A DNA stretch of 64,000 bases from Chaetorhynchus papuensis. Lineage: Eukaryota > Chordata > Aves > Passeriformes > Rhipiduridae. Positions within the stretch are counted from its first letter, which is position 1. Every line of letters starts with the position of its first letter. Both the position numbers and the translations under genes were made by a program. The stretch is from the NCBI GenBank assembly GCA_013396525.1, contig VWYX01000762.1, positions 297,237-361,236 of the forward strand, read 5' to 3'. Shown piece by piece: positions 1-12,995 of this stretch. The notes under the pieces were generated by a model that was given only the letters and a program-made list of their open reading frames with translations, was not told the origin of the DNA and ran no database searches.

Positions 1-1060
1 GTGCTGATAAAAGGAAAGAATGCTGCTCAGTAGGCAGTGCCTGGTACCACTGCAGGCTTGCTCTGGCTATTTATGGCCAAAACAAACCACGAGGAAAGGA
101 CATTAAGAGCTAGTGCTCTACATCCTACCTGCTCTGGATTGTGAAATCTTCCAAGAATCTTCATGGTTGGTTCAAGCACTGATAGATTTTTTGGTATAAA
201 TTACTCAAAATACCCGGATTTACGTTGTTCTGTCCCTCTTGAGAAACTCGTCATGACACTGCTGTCGGAGAGGCTGCGCAGGCATCCCTGGGTGAGCTGG
301 GCAGAGCAGTGTGGTACTGCCTGGTGTGAAATGTCCTTGGGGTACGGGGCAGCTGGTCCGTGTTTGAGATGAGGACACGAGCCTGGTGCTGAGTCCTGGG
401 GCTGCTCAGCCTGCAGCCTTTCCACCCTGTTCCCCGCTTCCCCACGTGTGCGGCAGATCTGGAGAGCCCTCCTAGCGCCCTTCCCATGTCGTCAGGGAGC
501 ACTGACGGCTCTGGGGGCAGAAAAGTGGTTTTGGAAGCCAACCTGGTTTGCTCTGTGTTGGTGCCAGCAGGTGGCAACAGCGCCTTGCAGCCCCGGCTCC
601 TTGCAGCACCCGGCAGCCCCACTCGCAACAAACGGCTGCACTGCCAAATCCCCGCTGCTCTGTCACTGCTCATCCCTTTCCTGCGTGGGTCTTGCAGCCC
701 TTCGTGCCGGTGCATGAAGCGGTGCTCAAAGCCAGGAACTCAAAGCTGTTCACTCAGCCTTAAAGCAGACGTCTCGCTTCCAATGGAGGGAGCAGCAGCC
801 TGGGGAGCAGGGTGGGTGGTGGCCTGTGCCTGGATCTCTGTCCTGGGCCTCTGAGCTTTCCTGCTGTGTGAGTGGGGCCAAATCTGGTTCAGTTTCTTCC
901 GTCTGCCCTGGGTACCACATTAAAAATTCAGGCACGGTGAGGGTAAACCAACGGAGAGTGGAGCGTACCATGGAGGGTGACAATAACTGCGGGGAGATGG
1001 GTACAGCTGCCAAGTGGCTGGGTGATATAAGGTCTGGCACCTTAGCTTTGGAGTCACTAA

Positions 1061-1137
1061 AGGACATGGAGGGGGGTTGGAACGAGATGACTTTTAAGGT
1101 CTCTTACAACCCGAACCATTCTATGATTCTATGATTA
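1061..1137 (+). repeat. CR1 LINE 3'-end fragment
   Basis: The stretch reads like the 3' end of an avian CR1 element: a GGGGTTGGAACGAGATGA-type block, then a run resembling TTTAAGGTCTCTTACAACCC, then the terminal ATTCTATGATTCTATGAT direct repeat. It is a 5'-truncated relic in the + orientation, and divergence suggests an old insertion. Confidence 0.85.
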
Positions 1138-3618
1138 TTTGCAGCAGCAGCTTAGGCACGTTGAGCCTGGAGAGCCCTGAGAAGCGGTAGCACTTTCCTA
1201 GCATACACAGAGCTGTGGAGCAGAGTGGTAGGCCTGAGAGCTGGGTGTTAAGTGCTCTCCCTAAAGGCAGAATTACTTAGCAGGATAGATGGGGGTCAAA
1301 CTTTCCTGTAAAAAGTGCTGCAGAACAACTGTCATGGTGCTGCAGTGCTTGTTTGGAGAGGAGCTGTTTCTGGCTCCATTTGGATGCCGAGAGGCTGGAG
1401 TGTTTTCGTGGCTGGAGTGGTATTGTGGAGAGCAGTGATGTGGAAGAGCACTGTTGCTGCATGATGCAGTTAAGCAGTACCACTACAGGAACAGAAGGCA
1501 GGTTACCTTCTTGACAAGAGGATCCTTTTGAATCTGTCACGTTTCCAAGGCATATGGTTTTGCCCAGTGCAAAGCAGAGCTTTCAAGCCCTAGGAAGGAA
1601 TGCACTTGTACAGAAAGAAGCAAGAGCTGGACTCACTGGCAGTTTTACTCTTTGCTGTGGTTCATAGTTTATGTCTGGACTTGGCCCCTGAGCTTCTGTA
1701 CAGCAGATGCTGCACAAGCTCATGCCAAAATAGTCTCTGCCTGAGCTTGCAAGCTACACTGACAGTTTTAAAAGGGGATGTTCTCCCTAGTCACCTTTCT
1801 TTTTGGTGAAGATTTTGAAGTGCAGCAGTACCTTACCTGAATTCAGCAAAGGAAAGGAGCAGCAGGGAGCCCTCTGAATCTAAATTGCTCCTCCCTTTGG
1901 TGTAAGGCATAGGATGTATTGGTTCTGCTCTATTTGGGTGCATCACAGCTATTGATAAGAATAAAGTGATTGCTTTGTTTTGGCAGTAACGTCCTGTTCC
2001 AGGCCTTAAATGGTGCTCGTTGTAGGAAAGCCAGGGAGAATTCAAAGAGAAATCCATACCCTTACAGGATAGATCAGACTGAGCTGGTACTGTGGAAATC
2101 CACTGCCTCTGATGATGGCTCTTCAGATCTGTGCTTGTATGGAGACTGCAGCAGGCTGTTAAAGCTACATCAGTCTCCTTCCTGCTTTCAGACTGTATCG
2201 CTACAAATCTTGCAACATTGGCTGCACAGGGCTGATTTTCTGCTGATATTGTGGCTCTTAAGGCTGTCTTGAGTGTTGAGCAAAGAAAAGAGCCTTTATC
2301 TCTCAATCCTGCTGGCAAAGTGGAATAAGCGAGAGTGATGCTTGCAGCTGTAAAGCTCAGAGTGCAGCTGACACTCCTGTTGGCTCAGCAACCCTTTGCT
2401 TCCCACAGCAACTAATCCCTAAATTAAATGAAGGCTCTTCCCAAGCTGAGAGCATGGAATGATGGTTCTTCCAGGTCGTGTTTCTGGGTAGTGGTAGCAG
2501 GCAGTTCAAGAGGCTGGAGCTGAATTCTGGGTTCTTGCAGGCCTCTGTGCTGTGCAGAGGCAGGAATGGATGTGGCTAATGTAATTCTGGAGACATTTTT
2601 GCTTTCCTGCTAGTTTCTTCTGGCTGCCCCGGAAGCTGTATGCAGGTGAATGGGGAGACCCCTAATTGAGCTGTAAGGGATAGTTGCTGGCATATATTTT
2701 ATTTGGGTGATGGACCTGGCACTCACTAAGTACTTCAGGGGTAACTCCTTCCTGGTACCACAAAATACCTGTGAAAATTGTTGTAAAGGCTCCTTGAAAC
2801 AGAGGTAAAAATGCTCTGCTGGAACTGATAGCATGGAATTGGGCTTCAGTGGGTCAGACCTGCTTTTAAACTGGAGCTGCTAAATGTGGTTGAATCCCCT
2901 CTGAGTTATCCACCCAGAGAAATAAGGAGAAAGGTAGCACTGTCCAGAACTGCTGAAGGAAAGAAACTTCTTTTGGTTGCATTGCCTATTGCCTGTGCAG
3001 ATTGGCCAAACACCAACTTTCTCACTCCTGTCCAAGTCAGGAACAGAAATACTCAGCTGTAATTCTGGTAAAACCACAGTGTGGTCACACTTGTGTTTAC
3101 AAAGATCTCTGCAATTCAAAATGATCGCCTAACTAATTCTAAGGGGCTTCTGACCCCTCTGTGTTCCAGCTTTCCCCTGGGAAACTTGCACTGCACTTTC
3201 TGTACTTCCACTTGCCTTAACTGTTGCTTTGTGAGGCTGGTGCTGGTATGTGTGAGCCATTTGGAGACTCCTGGGAAAGAAACTCAGGGTTTCTGTTATG
3301 TGTGGAGAACCACGGTGAAGTAAACCCAATGTAGTGCTGGTCCCTGGGTCTGAGTTCAGCATGCAAGGTCTCATGGACAAAAACCTAGAGAGGACTTAAC
3401 AGCTGATATTCCCCTTTCTGACAGCGTTTTTTTCTTGTCAATGCATGTTTTTCAAGCAATTAAACTAAAATATAACAATAAAACCAATTATTCCGATTCA
3501 TGTACGTCAAAGGAAAGAACTGAACTAAACTGAACTGAATTCATGCTCCCATTAACTCCCAACACACCTTGTGGAAGGGAAAACCAGGAATTAATGAAAG
3601 ACTCCTCTTTTATTTCAT

Positions 3619-3705
3619 AGAATAATTTGAGTTGGACAGGACCTTTTAAAGGTCATCTAGTCCACCCCCCCTGCAAAAGCAGGGACATCTTCAACTAGAT
3701 TTGTC
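3619..3705 (-). repeat. CR1 LINE 3'-end fragment
   Basis: Reverse-oriented CR1 tail. ATAGAATAATTTGAGTTGGA is followed by GGACCTTTTAAAGGTCATC, AGTCCACCCCCC and a degraded 'gcagggacatcttcaactag' segment. This matches the usual avian CR1 end read on the complementary strand. It is diverged and truncated. Confidence 0.85.
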
Positions 3706-4957
3706 CAGAAACGTATTGAAACAGGAAGATGCAGTTACCTGGTTGAGTGAATAGTTGCTTGAATTAGGATTCTGAAGAGCTTTCTGTCTTCTTGTAAAGT
3801 CAGAAGGTGCAAAGCTCCCTGCTTTTTTAGGCCTCTTTGTGTTGAGGGACTCAGTGCCAGCATCAAACTTCTGTTCATTCCTGAGCACTTCCTTGGCCTC
3901 TGCTGTCTGGGCCAAAGCCACCATTAACAGCTCTGTCCCACGAGGTTCTGCACAGTTCAGTCATAATTTATGTAAATCGCTCCAGGCCACTGCAGTGGGA
4001 GACTGATGAACTCATGGCTGCTTCTACAGCTGAAGTCACATAGATTATATTTCTCCTAACAAAATACTGTGTGTATGTTAATGCCAGCAAGACATTTTAT
4101 CCTGCCTTGGCTTCTATCCAGAGAAACTGCTCTGTGGTTTCCAAGATATGAGAAATCAGACCTTAAGTGAAGATACGCCTTGGTTGCTGGTGAGAGACAC
4201 AAACCCTGTGCAGGTCTGTGTGAAGCTGATTTTGCTCTGATAACTCACCATGACCAGCATCTACTTCTTTTATATCCAGATTGCCTATTAAATTACTCAT
4301 GCTGTACATCTACCCTACTTTGAGGCTTCTACTAGGAGCACCACTGTACCTTAAACAGCAAGCATTTGGCAGGAAGTGTACAAGACAGCTCAGTGGCTGC
4401 TTGTCTTCCTCATGAAGAAGGATATGTGTTTAGCTGCTTCTAGGGTCTTGGTGGCAGTGAAAAACTACCTGGGAGTGTTCTCTCATTGCTTGCTCCTATC
4501 CAATGCAGCAGTTCTTAAATTGGGATTTGATTGTGTGTTGTTTCTCACTGTCTTTGCCACGTGTAATGAAGCTGAACAGCACTGACTCCCCCTTAAACCA
4601 CTATCCCTTCACTTGCAACTGCTGAAGTAACTCCACTCTTCAGCTGAGACTGGTCACTGGAATGAGATGCCTCTCTTCCCCAGAACTGTAATTTTATGAG
4701 TTTCTTCTTCATTCTTTGAAAACACTTCCCCTAATTCTATTTTACTTATTAGCCTCCTCCTTGAGCTGACAGACTTCAGATTTAACCTGGCTAGAGTATT
4801 GCTGGTTTCTCACCTAAATCACCCGTGGGACACTGCACTCGTTGCCAGTTGAGGCAGTAAGTTCATTGCTCAGGTGAAATTTGTGGAATGCTAAAGGGAT
4901 CTTTTAGTGCAAATTTTCACTTGGAGTTTATTCATGTAGGTAAGTAAATATTTCAAA

Positions 4958-5010
4958 GAATCATTTAGGTTGGAAAAGGCCCTTAAGATCATCAAGTCCA
5001 ATTTAAGCCC
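4958..5010 (-). repeat. short CR1-like fragment
   Basis: The sequence runs AAGAATCATTTAGGTTGGAA, then AAGGCCCTTAAGATCATCAA and GTCCAATTTAAGCC. This is a CR1 3' end of a subfamily slightly different from the other copies, in reverse orientation. Only about 50 bp survive. Confidence 0.75.
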
Positions 5011-8000
5011 TTTCTTTGCTGTAAAACAAAAATGTCAGAGCCGTGAGGATTTGTTGAAATTCTGAAGTGATGGAAAGCATGGCATAAATTTGAGTGACTT
5101 TTAAAATACAAGCAACCAGCATTGCTTACGTTGAGGTGGTTCTTCAGGCTTTTTGTGAAAAGTAATTAATCTTGCCTGATATGTAGTAGATTTTTTTTCC
5201 CCCTCTACCTCTCTGGCTCCTCATTAGCTCAGTAAGAAAGACTTCTCTGAGCTTGCAACATCTCAGAAGTCTTGAATTTGTCCCCAGAGAAGGTTTCTGG
5301 TCTCCAACTGCTTATTCATTTCAACAGTTGACTCAGCTCAGTACCTGTATAAGAACAGTTGTGTTATGGTTTTTTCTTTGGTTTTGAGTGCTTTTCTGCA
5401 TTCCGAAACCCTTTTCAACTTCATGTTTGATGGTTTAATTTAGCACTTAAAGACATAATTTTATATCTATTTTCCTTGCATTTTAAATTGCAGGGTTTTT
5501 TTTTAATGTTCAAGGGTGCATACACTAGCAACAGGAAGTTAAAATAGCTTAAGTAGAAAACACCCTGGACACATTCAGATTTCTGATTGGTATCAGCTGT
5601 AAAATTGCTTAAACACACATCACTTTCCTCCTTTTTTTGCTGAGAGAGAAACCATAGCAATGAGCTATGTTCAGAAACAAGTAAACAGGTGAATCTGACT
5701 CGCCTTCTCGCAGGAACAAATACACACCCAGATGGAAATTAGTGCCTTCAAAACAAGACTTCCTGCTTGCTGATTCCTAAATACAATTAAGATTGATTTG
5801 AATCACTTTGACTAAAGTGGTTCCACCCTGAGCACCTTGGGCAAATTTCTTTTAACATCTGGCCAGATGTTCACTGTTGTCATGCCAGTGCAAAGTGATG
5901 CACTAGCACTAAGAGCCTCCTGGCTCTTGCTGAACTGATGGTCCAAGACCTGTAACCATTCTTTTCCAACCAGAATGCACTGGGGAGCCTAAGAAGGGAT
6001 TCCTAATGATGGTGAGGTTTTCCTTCTTCCCTGAGCACGGGTGGGCGTGTGTATCACCTGATCCCAAACACTCAGAGCAGCTACTGCACCCAGCTGCCTT
6101 TCAGAGTCATGTAAACACTCCAGCCCAAAGGTTTCTGGGTGAAGCAAGGGGGACAATGAAATTCATGGTCAACCAATGCAAGTTAACCCTGCTTTGGACA
6201 CCTGCTTGATCAAGCTCATGTTTCAGCCTGAAGGAGGGAGTTTGTCCTGGCTATTGTACGTGCCAGACTTGGATACCTTGATGTCAGGTAACAGAATGTT
6301 GCCATCTCTTTATTTTCTTTTTCCTTCCCCCTCCTTCTGGTTAAAGTCTTTTCCATCAGAAACCATGAAAGCTCTCATCTTATAAATGCAGGAAAACCCA
6401 GACATGCTGGGCTCACGGGAGGGTCTGTTGATTACCTTCTTTCAGCATTTCTGTCTTCTGCAGTGGACTAGGAAGCTCCAGATCACCACAGCTGCATTTT
6501 TATGTGGACAATCAACACTAGTATGATCACTTCCTGGGCATTTTACTTGATGGAAAAGCTCAATTTGTTCCCTTTTGCTTATAACCACCTTGCTTGTGCT
6601 AATACCTCTCTGCAGATGTACTCTGAATGGAAGGTTTATCCCATCCAGATGAAAAATAACCAACCAGCTCCCTGAACCAGTCCACAGTGCCAGCAATCCC
6701 TAAACTATAGCAGTGCAATTTGGAAGGATGATTTAGGAATTGGTATGAGCAGCTGGACATGAAGGCTGCTGTAGCTGACCCTGCTGCTGAGGAAAACAGC
6801 CCTATACTGCTCCACAGAGTGAGAGGGGTCTCTCTTGTTAACCAATGCAGCCTTGAAGAACACTTTTGCCAGTGTGGAGTTCCACAAAGTCTAGAGGTGT
6901 ATCGAGTGTTTAGAAATGTTTTCCTGCACTCAGAGTGGAGGTGCTGTAAGGTATAATACTGTGTATGAAGCAACCATGCACTCTGAATTTGATCTGTGCA
7001 GACTTGAGACATCAGCCTTACCTCCTTGTCTCACACCTTGAAAAGACAGGTTTTTTAAGGCCATAGCTGCTGCCCTGCCCAGCAGTAGAGGCTAAGACTG
7101 AAGAGCCTGAAGAGGCTTTCCAAAAGTCACCAAGGGTTTAATTACAAGTAGGGTTAAATTCTGAATATGCAGAACTTGTGTCTAAATCCCTTGGAGCGTG
7201 TTTAGGGCACGAAGATGTGTACAGGGCAGAGTCCTGCCCAGTGCTATCAGATGCAGCAATCCCTTTGCCTATGTAGGACACGTCTGTGTGCCAGCACACG
7301 TCCTGCAGCCACAGATGAATGCGTCAGAGCTCATAAATGCTGCTGAACCAGTGCAGAAGTGCCTGTACCCACTTCAGGCTCTCTGATTTCGGGATCATTG
7401 CAGGCAGAGGCACCTGCCTGTCTTTACCTGTCCATGTGCGTGTGTCCCATGTGTGAGTGGGAAGTGGTTCCCAAACCTTGTTGGTGGTCGGTTGCTAGAC
7501 TGAGACAAAGGCTTACCCTGTGCCTTTGTTGATTAGAGCTTGAAAGGGAAGAGAACTCTGATCTCTTGGGGACAGTGACCTCATGAGGTGTTTTCTGTCT
7601 TTTCCCTTTTGGTGGTAAATATTTTATTTGTGTTTCAAAATAAAGCTATAGTTGTTGAACAACCTAAAACTTTTTATTTCTTTGTGTCTGCCGCCTTCTT
7701 GTCTATAAGATGATTGATCCATTCAGTAAAATGTGTCACTTTGAAGCAAATTAGGAGACAAACAGAACAGTTACATTTACTGAAGTAGGTTCTGAAGCAG
7801 ATGATGCAGCCTCATCAAAGTCCTAGATGTAGTTAGAAGTTGCTGTCTTGCAGTGAGCTGATTAACTGCTGCCTGAGTAGCAACAGTTGGCTCAACTCTT
7901 CTCTCACACCATTACCAGAATAAGATTCAGGAATATAGGTAGAGATGTTCTGTGAAGCTAATGTTAAATTCCTGCTACAGTTCCCCTTGGCCCAGTTTGT

Positions 8001-11000
8001 ACATCAGTTCTGGAGCACACCATGTCTCTGTTCTGTCTTTGTCAAAATGTATGGATAACAGAGAAGTTGTGTCTGCAGTGACAGTGGGCATGGCAGCGGG
8101 TTAAGAGATGAAAGCATTGGGTATCAGTGCTAAACTTGATGTGTTTAAGTCACTGGATGTGTATCCTCATGAAGGAGACTTGTCTAAAGGCTGTGGAAAA
8201 TAAGTTGACTGTGACACTCCAAGGTGATCCCATCAAGCAAGCGATTCCACTCACTGCATGGCTCTGAGGAGGCTTTGAATAAAGGCCTTCAGAAACAAGA
8301 AAAAGGTTCAAAAAGCCTCAGTGTTTTACTTGGGTCCCATGAAGCTGCTGCTTCCATGTATTGTTTCCCTATTGCAGCTGGCAAAATATTTCTATGCAGA
8401 AAGAAGTGTTTTGTCCAACCTTCCTGCCCTCCTGTACAGCTTTGCAGCACAAAGCCCGGCATTGTGTGTTTGCAGAGGTGAGTGATAACTTCACAAACAC
8501 AGACTCGAAGTGTTGCTGCAAAAATCACCTAAGATTGTACATTAAAACTGGGGAGACAATGCAGAAGGTGGTTCAGGCTTGGTTTGGTAGAAGGAGTGGG
8601 TCTGGCTACAGTGCCAGAGTTTTGCCAGAGCATCTTGTCTCTGAAGGGACTTCTTGTAGCAGGTAGAGGCTAGCAGGGTTGGTTTCCAGACTCTCTGAAG
8701 ATTAACTGTGTGTCTTTGGCAACCGTCTGCTTCTCAAAGTCCTCACTCTGCAGGTGTTTATAACATGGGATCCCTGTGTGTAATTTCTGCTGGAATTGTG
8801 AAGCGGCTGGGATAGGCTCTGCAAGGTGAGACACGACAATAGCTCCAGTCAGAGCCAAGCTGTGGGAACATAATATTGCATGACCTCCTTGGCCTTTGTG
8901 CTATTCTCATGCTCTTGAGGCATCTCTGTCATGCAGACCCTCTGCAGTGTGCTCACAGTTCACTGTTTTGCTTCAACTGCTGAAAGGCCTTCCCAGAGAC
9001 TTCCTTCTCTAGCAGTTGAACTGTTTAATACTGAGCAGAAGCTGTCCACATTTAAAATATCTCTGTGTTTCTCGCTGATGTGGCTTCTCCAGGGTTTGTT
9101 CCCACTTGAGATGCTTATAAAATACAATCATATCTTTGTGGTCCCGTGGTTTTACTAAAGGAGTGCTCTAAGCTGTTTTGGTCACCCCACCTGAGACAAG
9201 AGCTGTGGTGTGGAGCCTGTTCCAGCCAGAACACTGTCATGCCAGGAACAGCTACCCTGGAAACAGTGTTTTGGGGTGATAAAAACTGCTTTTGCACTGT
9301 TTCCTCTCATTCCTTTGGGGTTTTCCCCTTTATAGATCAAGTCCCTAAGCATGAACATTCTATGGAAAAAGGGGCTCTGATTACACCGACAGCACCTTGG
9401 ATTGTAATGCCCTCTTCTTTTGTGGTCAGCTGAGCACTGTATGCTGTGGTTTCATCTGTTTTTCCTCATAGAGGCATCATTCAGTGTGAAACTGTATTTT
9501 TAATGTGTAAATAATATGGGTAGAATGCCCTGCACTCTTGGGTGGGGGTTTTGTGATACAAAGTTTAGCTTTTTATGCACAACCCTCATGCTTCTAGTTT
9601 TTGTGTCTTTGCTGCAGGGTGGAAGTTGAGGGGGTGCTGCATGCTGTGACAGTTGGGCAGGGAACACATGTGGGATGAGATTGGCACTCACGGGGAGCAG
9701 GGAAGCACTGTGGCGCTGGCATATTTGCCAGATTTCTGGGGAAAATTGTCATTAGTTAAGCAATACTGATATTTAAGCATTCCTCTTCGTTTCATAGCCC
9801 TACTGAAAAGGGACAGATTAGATAGGGCCCCTGTGTCAAGCTGTCAGCTGCTGCAGGAAGCTAAGGCATAATTTTTAATGAATTTTCAGCCATCAAGATG
9901 GCAAAGGCAAAAATACAATTTTCCAAGACACTATCAGGCCCACTCTGCAGGGAAGAGGTGGGTTAGGGGTCGGCAGTAGCACAGAATCTCTGGAGCCTTG
10001 ATTTCAGCTTCTGTAGGACAGGCCTCTGTATTTAAATTTGAGTAAGGCTAGTGGATACAAACAAATTTCTGAGAGAACCTTGCAGCAAACACATCTGGTG
10101 CTGGAGATGCCACCTTACCATGATCACACTGAGCTGAGCTGGGGTCCCAGCTGGCATCACTGCATGCATGTACCTCTCCTTAACCCTGCTCCTTTCCCTG
10201 AAAAAGCCAGCTCAGAAGGAAGATCTGTTGCTGAAGGGTATGAGGTACCTCAGCCCTTCTCCAAGACTGCAAAGCAGGCTCCAGCAATCCAGTTAACGGC
10301 AGCCAACATGCTTTGTGTGTTAATCTGTGCTTGAGTTGTGTGTTGGATGCTGGCCAGAATGTTCAATACGTCACATAATAAGGTTTTCTCATGCAATTCA
10401 TTTGTTCCTTTTTATCCCTCAGTTTGGAGAGCAGCACTGGTGCAGGTTGTACTGGAGGGATTTATGTGATCAACACCTTGGAGAGGTGTGCTTGCCTCTG
10501 TCTTTTCTTGAAGGCAACAAGATGTCAACATTTATGTCTCACTTCTGACCTCCTTTCATAAAGAGTGTGTTTCGAACATGCCAAGTGCCCAGTTGCTGAT
10601 ATACAAACTGTTATTTGTTGGGGAGAATTTGTGTTTGGTCTGGTAGAATTTCTTGGCTGCAGGAAAATTCTATTATTAAAATGTCTTTTGTTTCAAATTG
10701 CAACACAGAAAGCCAACATTTGTATGTGGTTTATTGAGACGAAATGGTATAACACATGCACATGGAAGAAAGCTGAGCACTGTGGCATCAATATGATAAT
10801 GTTGCAACAAGGAGTTGATGTTGAAATTAATTTATAAATATATTGGAACTCATTGAAATGTTTTTCATAACACATTGAGATAAAGTGGGCAAGTTCCTGT
10901 GATACACTTCATTCTGGATAAACTATTTCCTATCAACAAACCCACTGCATTTTTTTTTTTAAACCAGACTACTCATAGTTCGGGGGGAGTTGCAAGCACT

Positions 11001-11050
11001 GCTTACCTTAGCCCTGAGCTGTGGCTCTCTATGTTAATTACAAAATCATC

Positions 11051-11130
11051 ATAGAATTTCAGAATGGTTTGGCTTGGAAGGGACCTTACAGATCACCTAT
11101 TTCCAATCCCCTGCCATGGGCAGGGACAGA
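11051..11130 (-). repeat. CR1 LINE 3'-end fragment
   Basis: ATAGAATTTCAGAATGGTTT, GGCTTGGAAGGGACCTTACA, then TCCAATCCCCTGCCATGGGC and AGGGACA. This is a clear reverse-oriented avian CR1 tail. The body upstream of the tail is not recognisable. Confidence 0.9.
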
Positions 11131-12728
11131 GTCCAAAATGATGGAGGTGATTGAACTGGGAGGACTAACCCACGGCTGAATATGACAGTGTGTAATTCCC
11201 CACCCGGCTACCATATGAAAATGACTGGCCAACATCAGCTCTCCAAAAGCTGCTCTGGGAATCCGGCAGGAATTATTCCTGTTTCAGCAGTGCGTTCATC
11301 ACCGTCTGTTACGTGGGGTAACCTGGTCCAGAAATGATCCTCCCACCCTCACCCTGAAGCCGAGTCCTTGAACGAAGCCCAGTGAAGAACAACAGAGAGC
11401 CTCCTTAAGAGAGAAGAAAGGGGAGGAGAAAGCGTCTCTCTCTGGGTATAGCAACCCCACCTCCCGGTTATTTCATCTTCCTTACAAGGCTAAAGCCAGA
11501 AGCTTTCCTCTGCGCCTGGGTCCCTTAAAAGCAGGAGAGCAAAGCCCAAGGAGCCCGGTGGAGTGCAGCCGGCATGTGGGGCTGACAGAGACGGGGAAGG
11601 AGGCACTGGCATGAGCCCTGTGGAAAGCACAGCAGAGGAGGCTGGTGCTCTCCAGAGAAGTGTGACAGTAACCTATGAATCCTAAACCAGGTGTCCAGTG
11701 ATGCAGATCTTCTAAGGAAACATGAAACCAAACCCAAAAAGAAATCACTGAGGGGGAAAAGGTGCAGCATGAGAGGTAAATATATTTTTCCTTGGGACAA
11801 ACTGAAATAACTGGCTGTGTTTTGTTTGAAAATCGTCATTGTAAGTAGGTGTCGGAAACTGCAGACTGAAAAATGCATTTATTAACATCTGAATAAAGAC
11901 TGGTCTGACTCTGACTTCAAAAGCAGCACTGGCTTAAAAGCTCAGATCAGCAGATGAATTCAGGTGCCTCTGAAGAAATTCTGACGTTTCCCTTTAGGCA
12001 TTCACAGCATAAAGCGTTTTTAAAATCTACTTTTCTGTTTTGCTCTCTCTGCTATTGCTAGATGTTTTCAAGAAGTACTATGCACGTTGCTTTGGGAAAA
12101 AGCATGGCACAACCAAAACCTAAACTGAGAATATGGTAAAGTGTCTCCATCAAGACATTTCAAATGCTCCCATACCCCTGTTCTTGCAATAGTGCCATTT
12201 CTTCAGAAAGATCCATGACCTACTGAGCTGGAATGTCCGTTGACATCTGGTTGAGGTTACTGTAACTGGTATTTGGGGTTCTTTTTTTTTTTTTCCCAGT
12301 TTAATTGAAACAAGCTGAGATTGTCTGCGCATTCTATGAAGTGTTTCCATGCTCTGACTGTCTATAGTCTCTCTGAGGGGTAATTCTAGAACTGCCAGAT
12401 ATGAATGGCAAAAGAGGAAACACCTCGAGAGTTCAAAACTGCAGCCCTTCTGTGGACTATGCTGCCAGGGATAGTCAGTGGCTGAAAGACGCAGGACTTT
12501 GCCCCTTGTCTGTCGAGACAAATGTGATACTACTGACTTTAGCATAACCGTATTCTTGAGCTTCTGATTTACATCTTTGCTGTGCTAGAGGACTTACAGA
12601 TGCTTTTATTTACCAGCTAAAATGAAAAACTGGCCTGTGGAGAAGAGCTGCTGGGAGTTCTGACAGACCTTGAGGACAGAGGATTACTGGAGAGCTCCTG
12701 CGGGTTCTCATCGAAGGCACTGGCTCAG

Positions 12729-12740
12729 CCTTCCCGTCAG
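12729..12740 (+). promoter_or_regulatory. BOK: candidate 3' splice site of the BOK start-codon exon
   Basis: A pyrimidine-rich CCTTCCCGTCAG lies 32 bases before the BOK ATG and would place 32 nt of 5' UTR in the first coding exon. Other AGs nearby (for example at 12598 and 12614) are possible alternatives. Only transcript data can settle it. Confidence 0.45.
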
Positions 12741-12772
12741 TGCATGCAGAGGTGTGGGTTCAGCAGTCCAGG

Positions 12773-12995
12773 ATGGAGGTGCTACGGCGTTCCTCAGTCT
12801 TTGCTGCAGAGGTGATGGAGGTTTTTGACAGGTCTCCCACTGATAAAGAGCTTGTGTCCCAAGCCAAGGCTCTGTGCAGAGACTACATAAACTCAAGGCT
12901 GATTCAAGCGGGTGTCAGCTGGAGCAAACCTGAGTACAACGCCCCAGTGCCTGGGGGCAAACTGGCCGAGGTGTCCACCATACTGCTACGCCTAG
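12773..12995 (+). CDS. BOK: BOK coding exon 1
   Basis: This exon encodes residues 1-74 plus the first base of Gly75. It carries the N-terminal BH4-like helix (about residues 20-45, including PTDKELVSQAKALCRDYINS) and the first part of BH3. The ATG at 12773 is chosen because the conserved MEVLRRSS start lies there; the open frame extends upstream in a non-conserved way. The donor is CCTAG|GTGAGT at 12996. Confidence 0.97.

Larger units (their letters stand above)
1..12740. other. 5' flank or first intron of BOK, no coding exon recognised
   Basis: No open frame in this stretch looks like a conserved protein, and none has plausible splice partners. Four short CR1 relics are listed separately. 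BOK normally has a non-coding first exon, which should lie here or further left, but I could not identify it. No strong CpG island is visible. A polyadenylation-type AATAAA at 7639-7644 in an AT-rich stretch is not enough to call the end of an upstream transcript. Base composition alternates between moderately GC-rich (about 250-900) and AT-rich (about 10600-10950). Confidence 0.5.

Noticed and set aside
120..123. BOK TWGK in place of NWGR in BH1 as a defect (residue numbers, not bases)
   Set aside because: The substitution is characteristic of BOK in other vertebrates, so it is not a lesion in this copy.
7639..7644. AATAAA as the end of an upstream + strand gene
   Set aside because: No coding exon upstream in the window and no other 3' UTR evidence; isolated AATAAA is common in AT-rich DNA.
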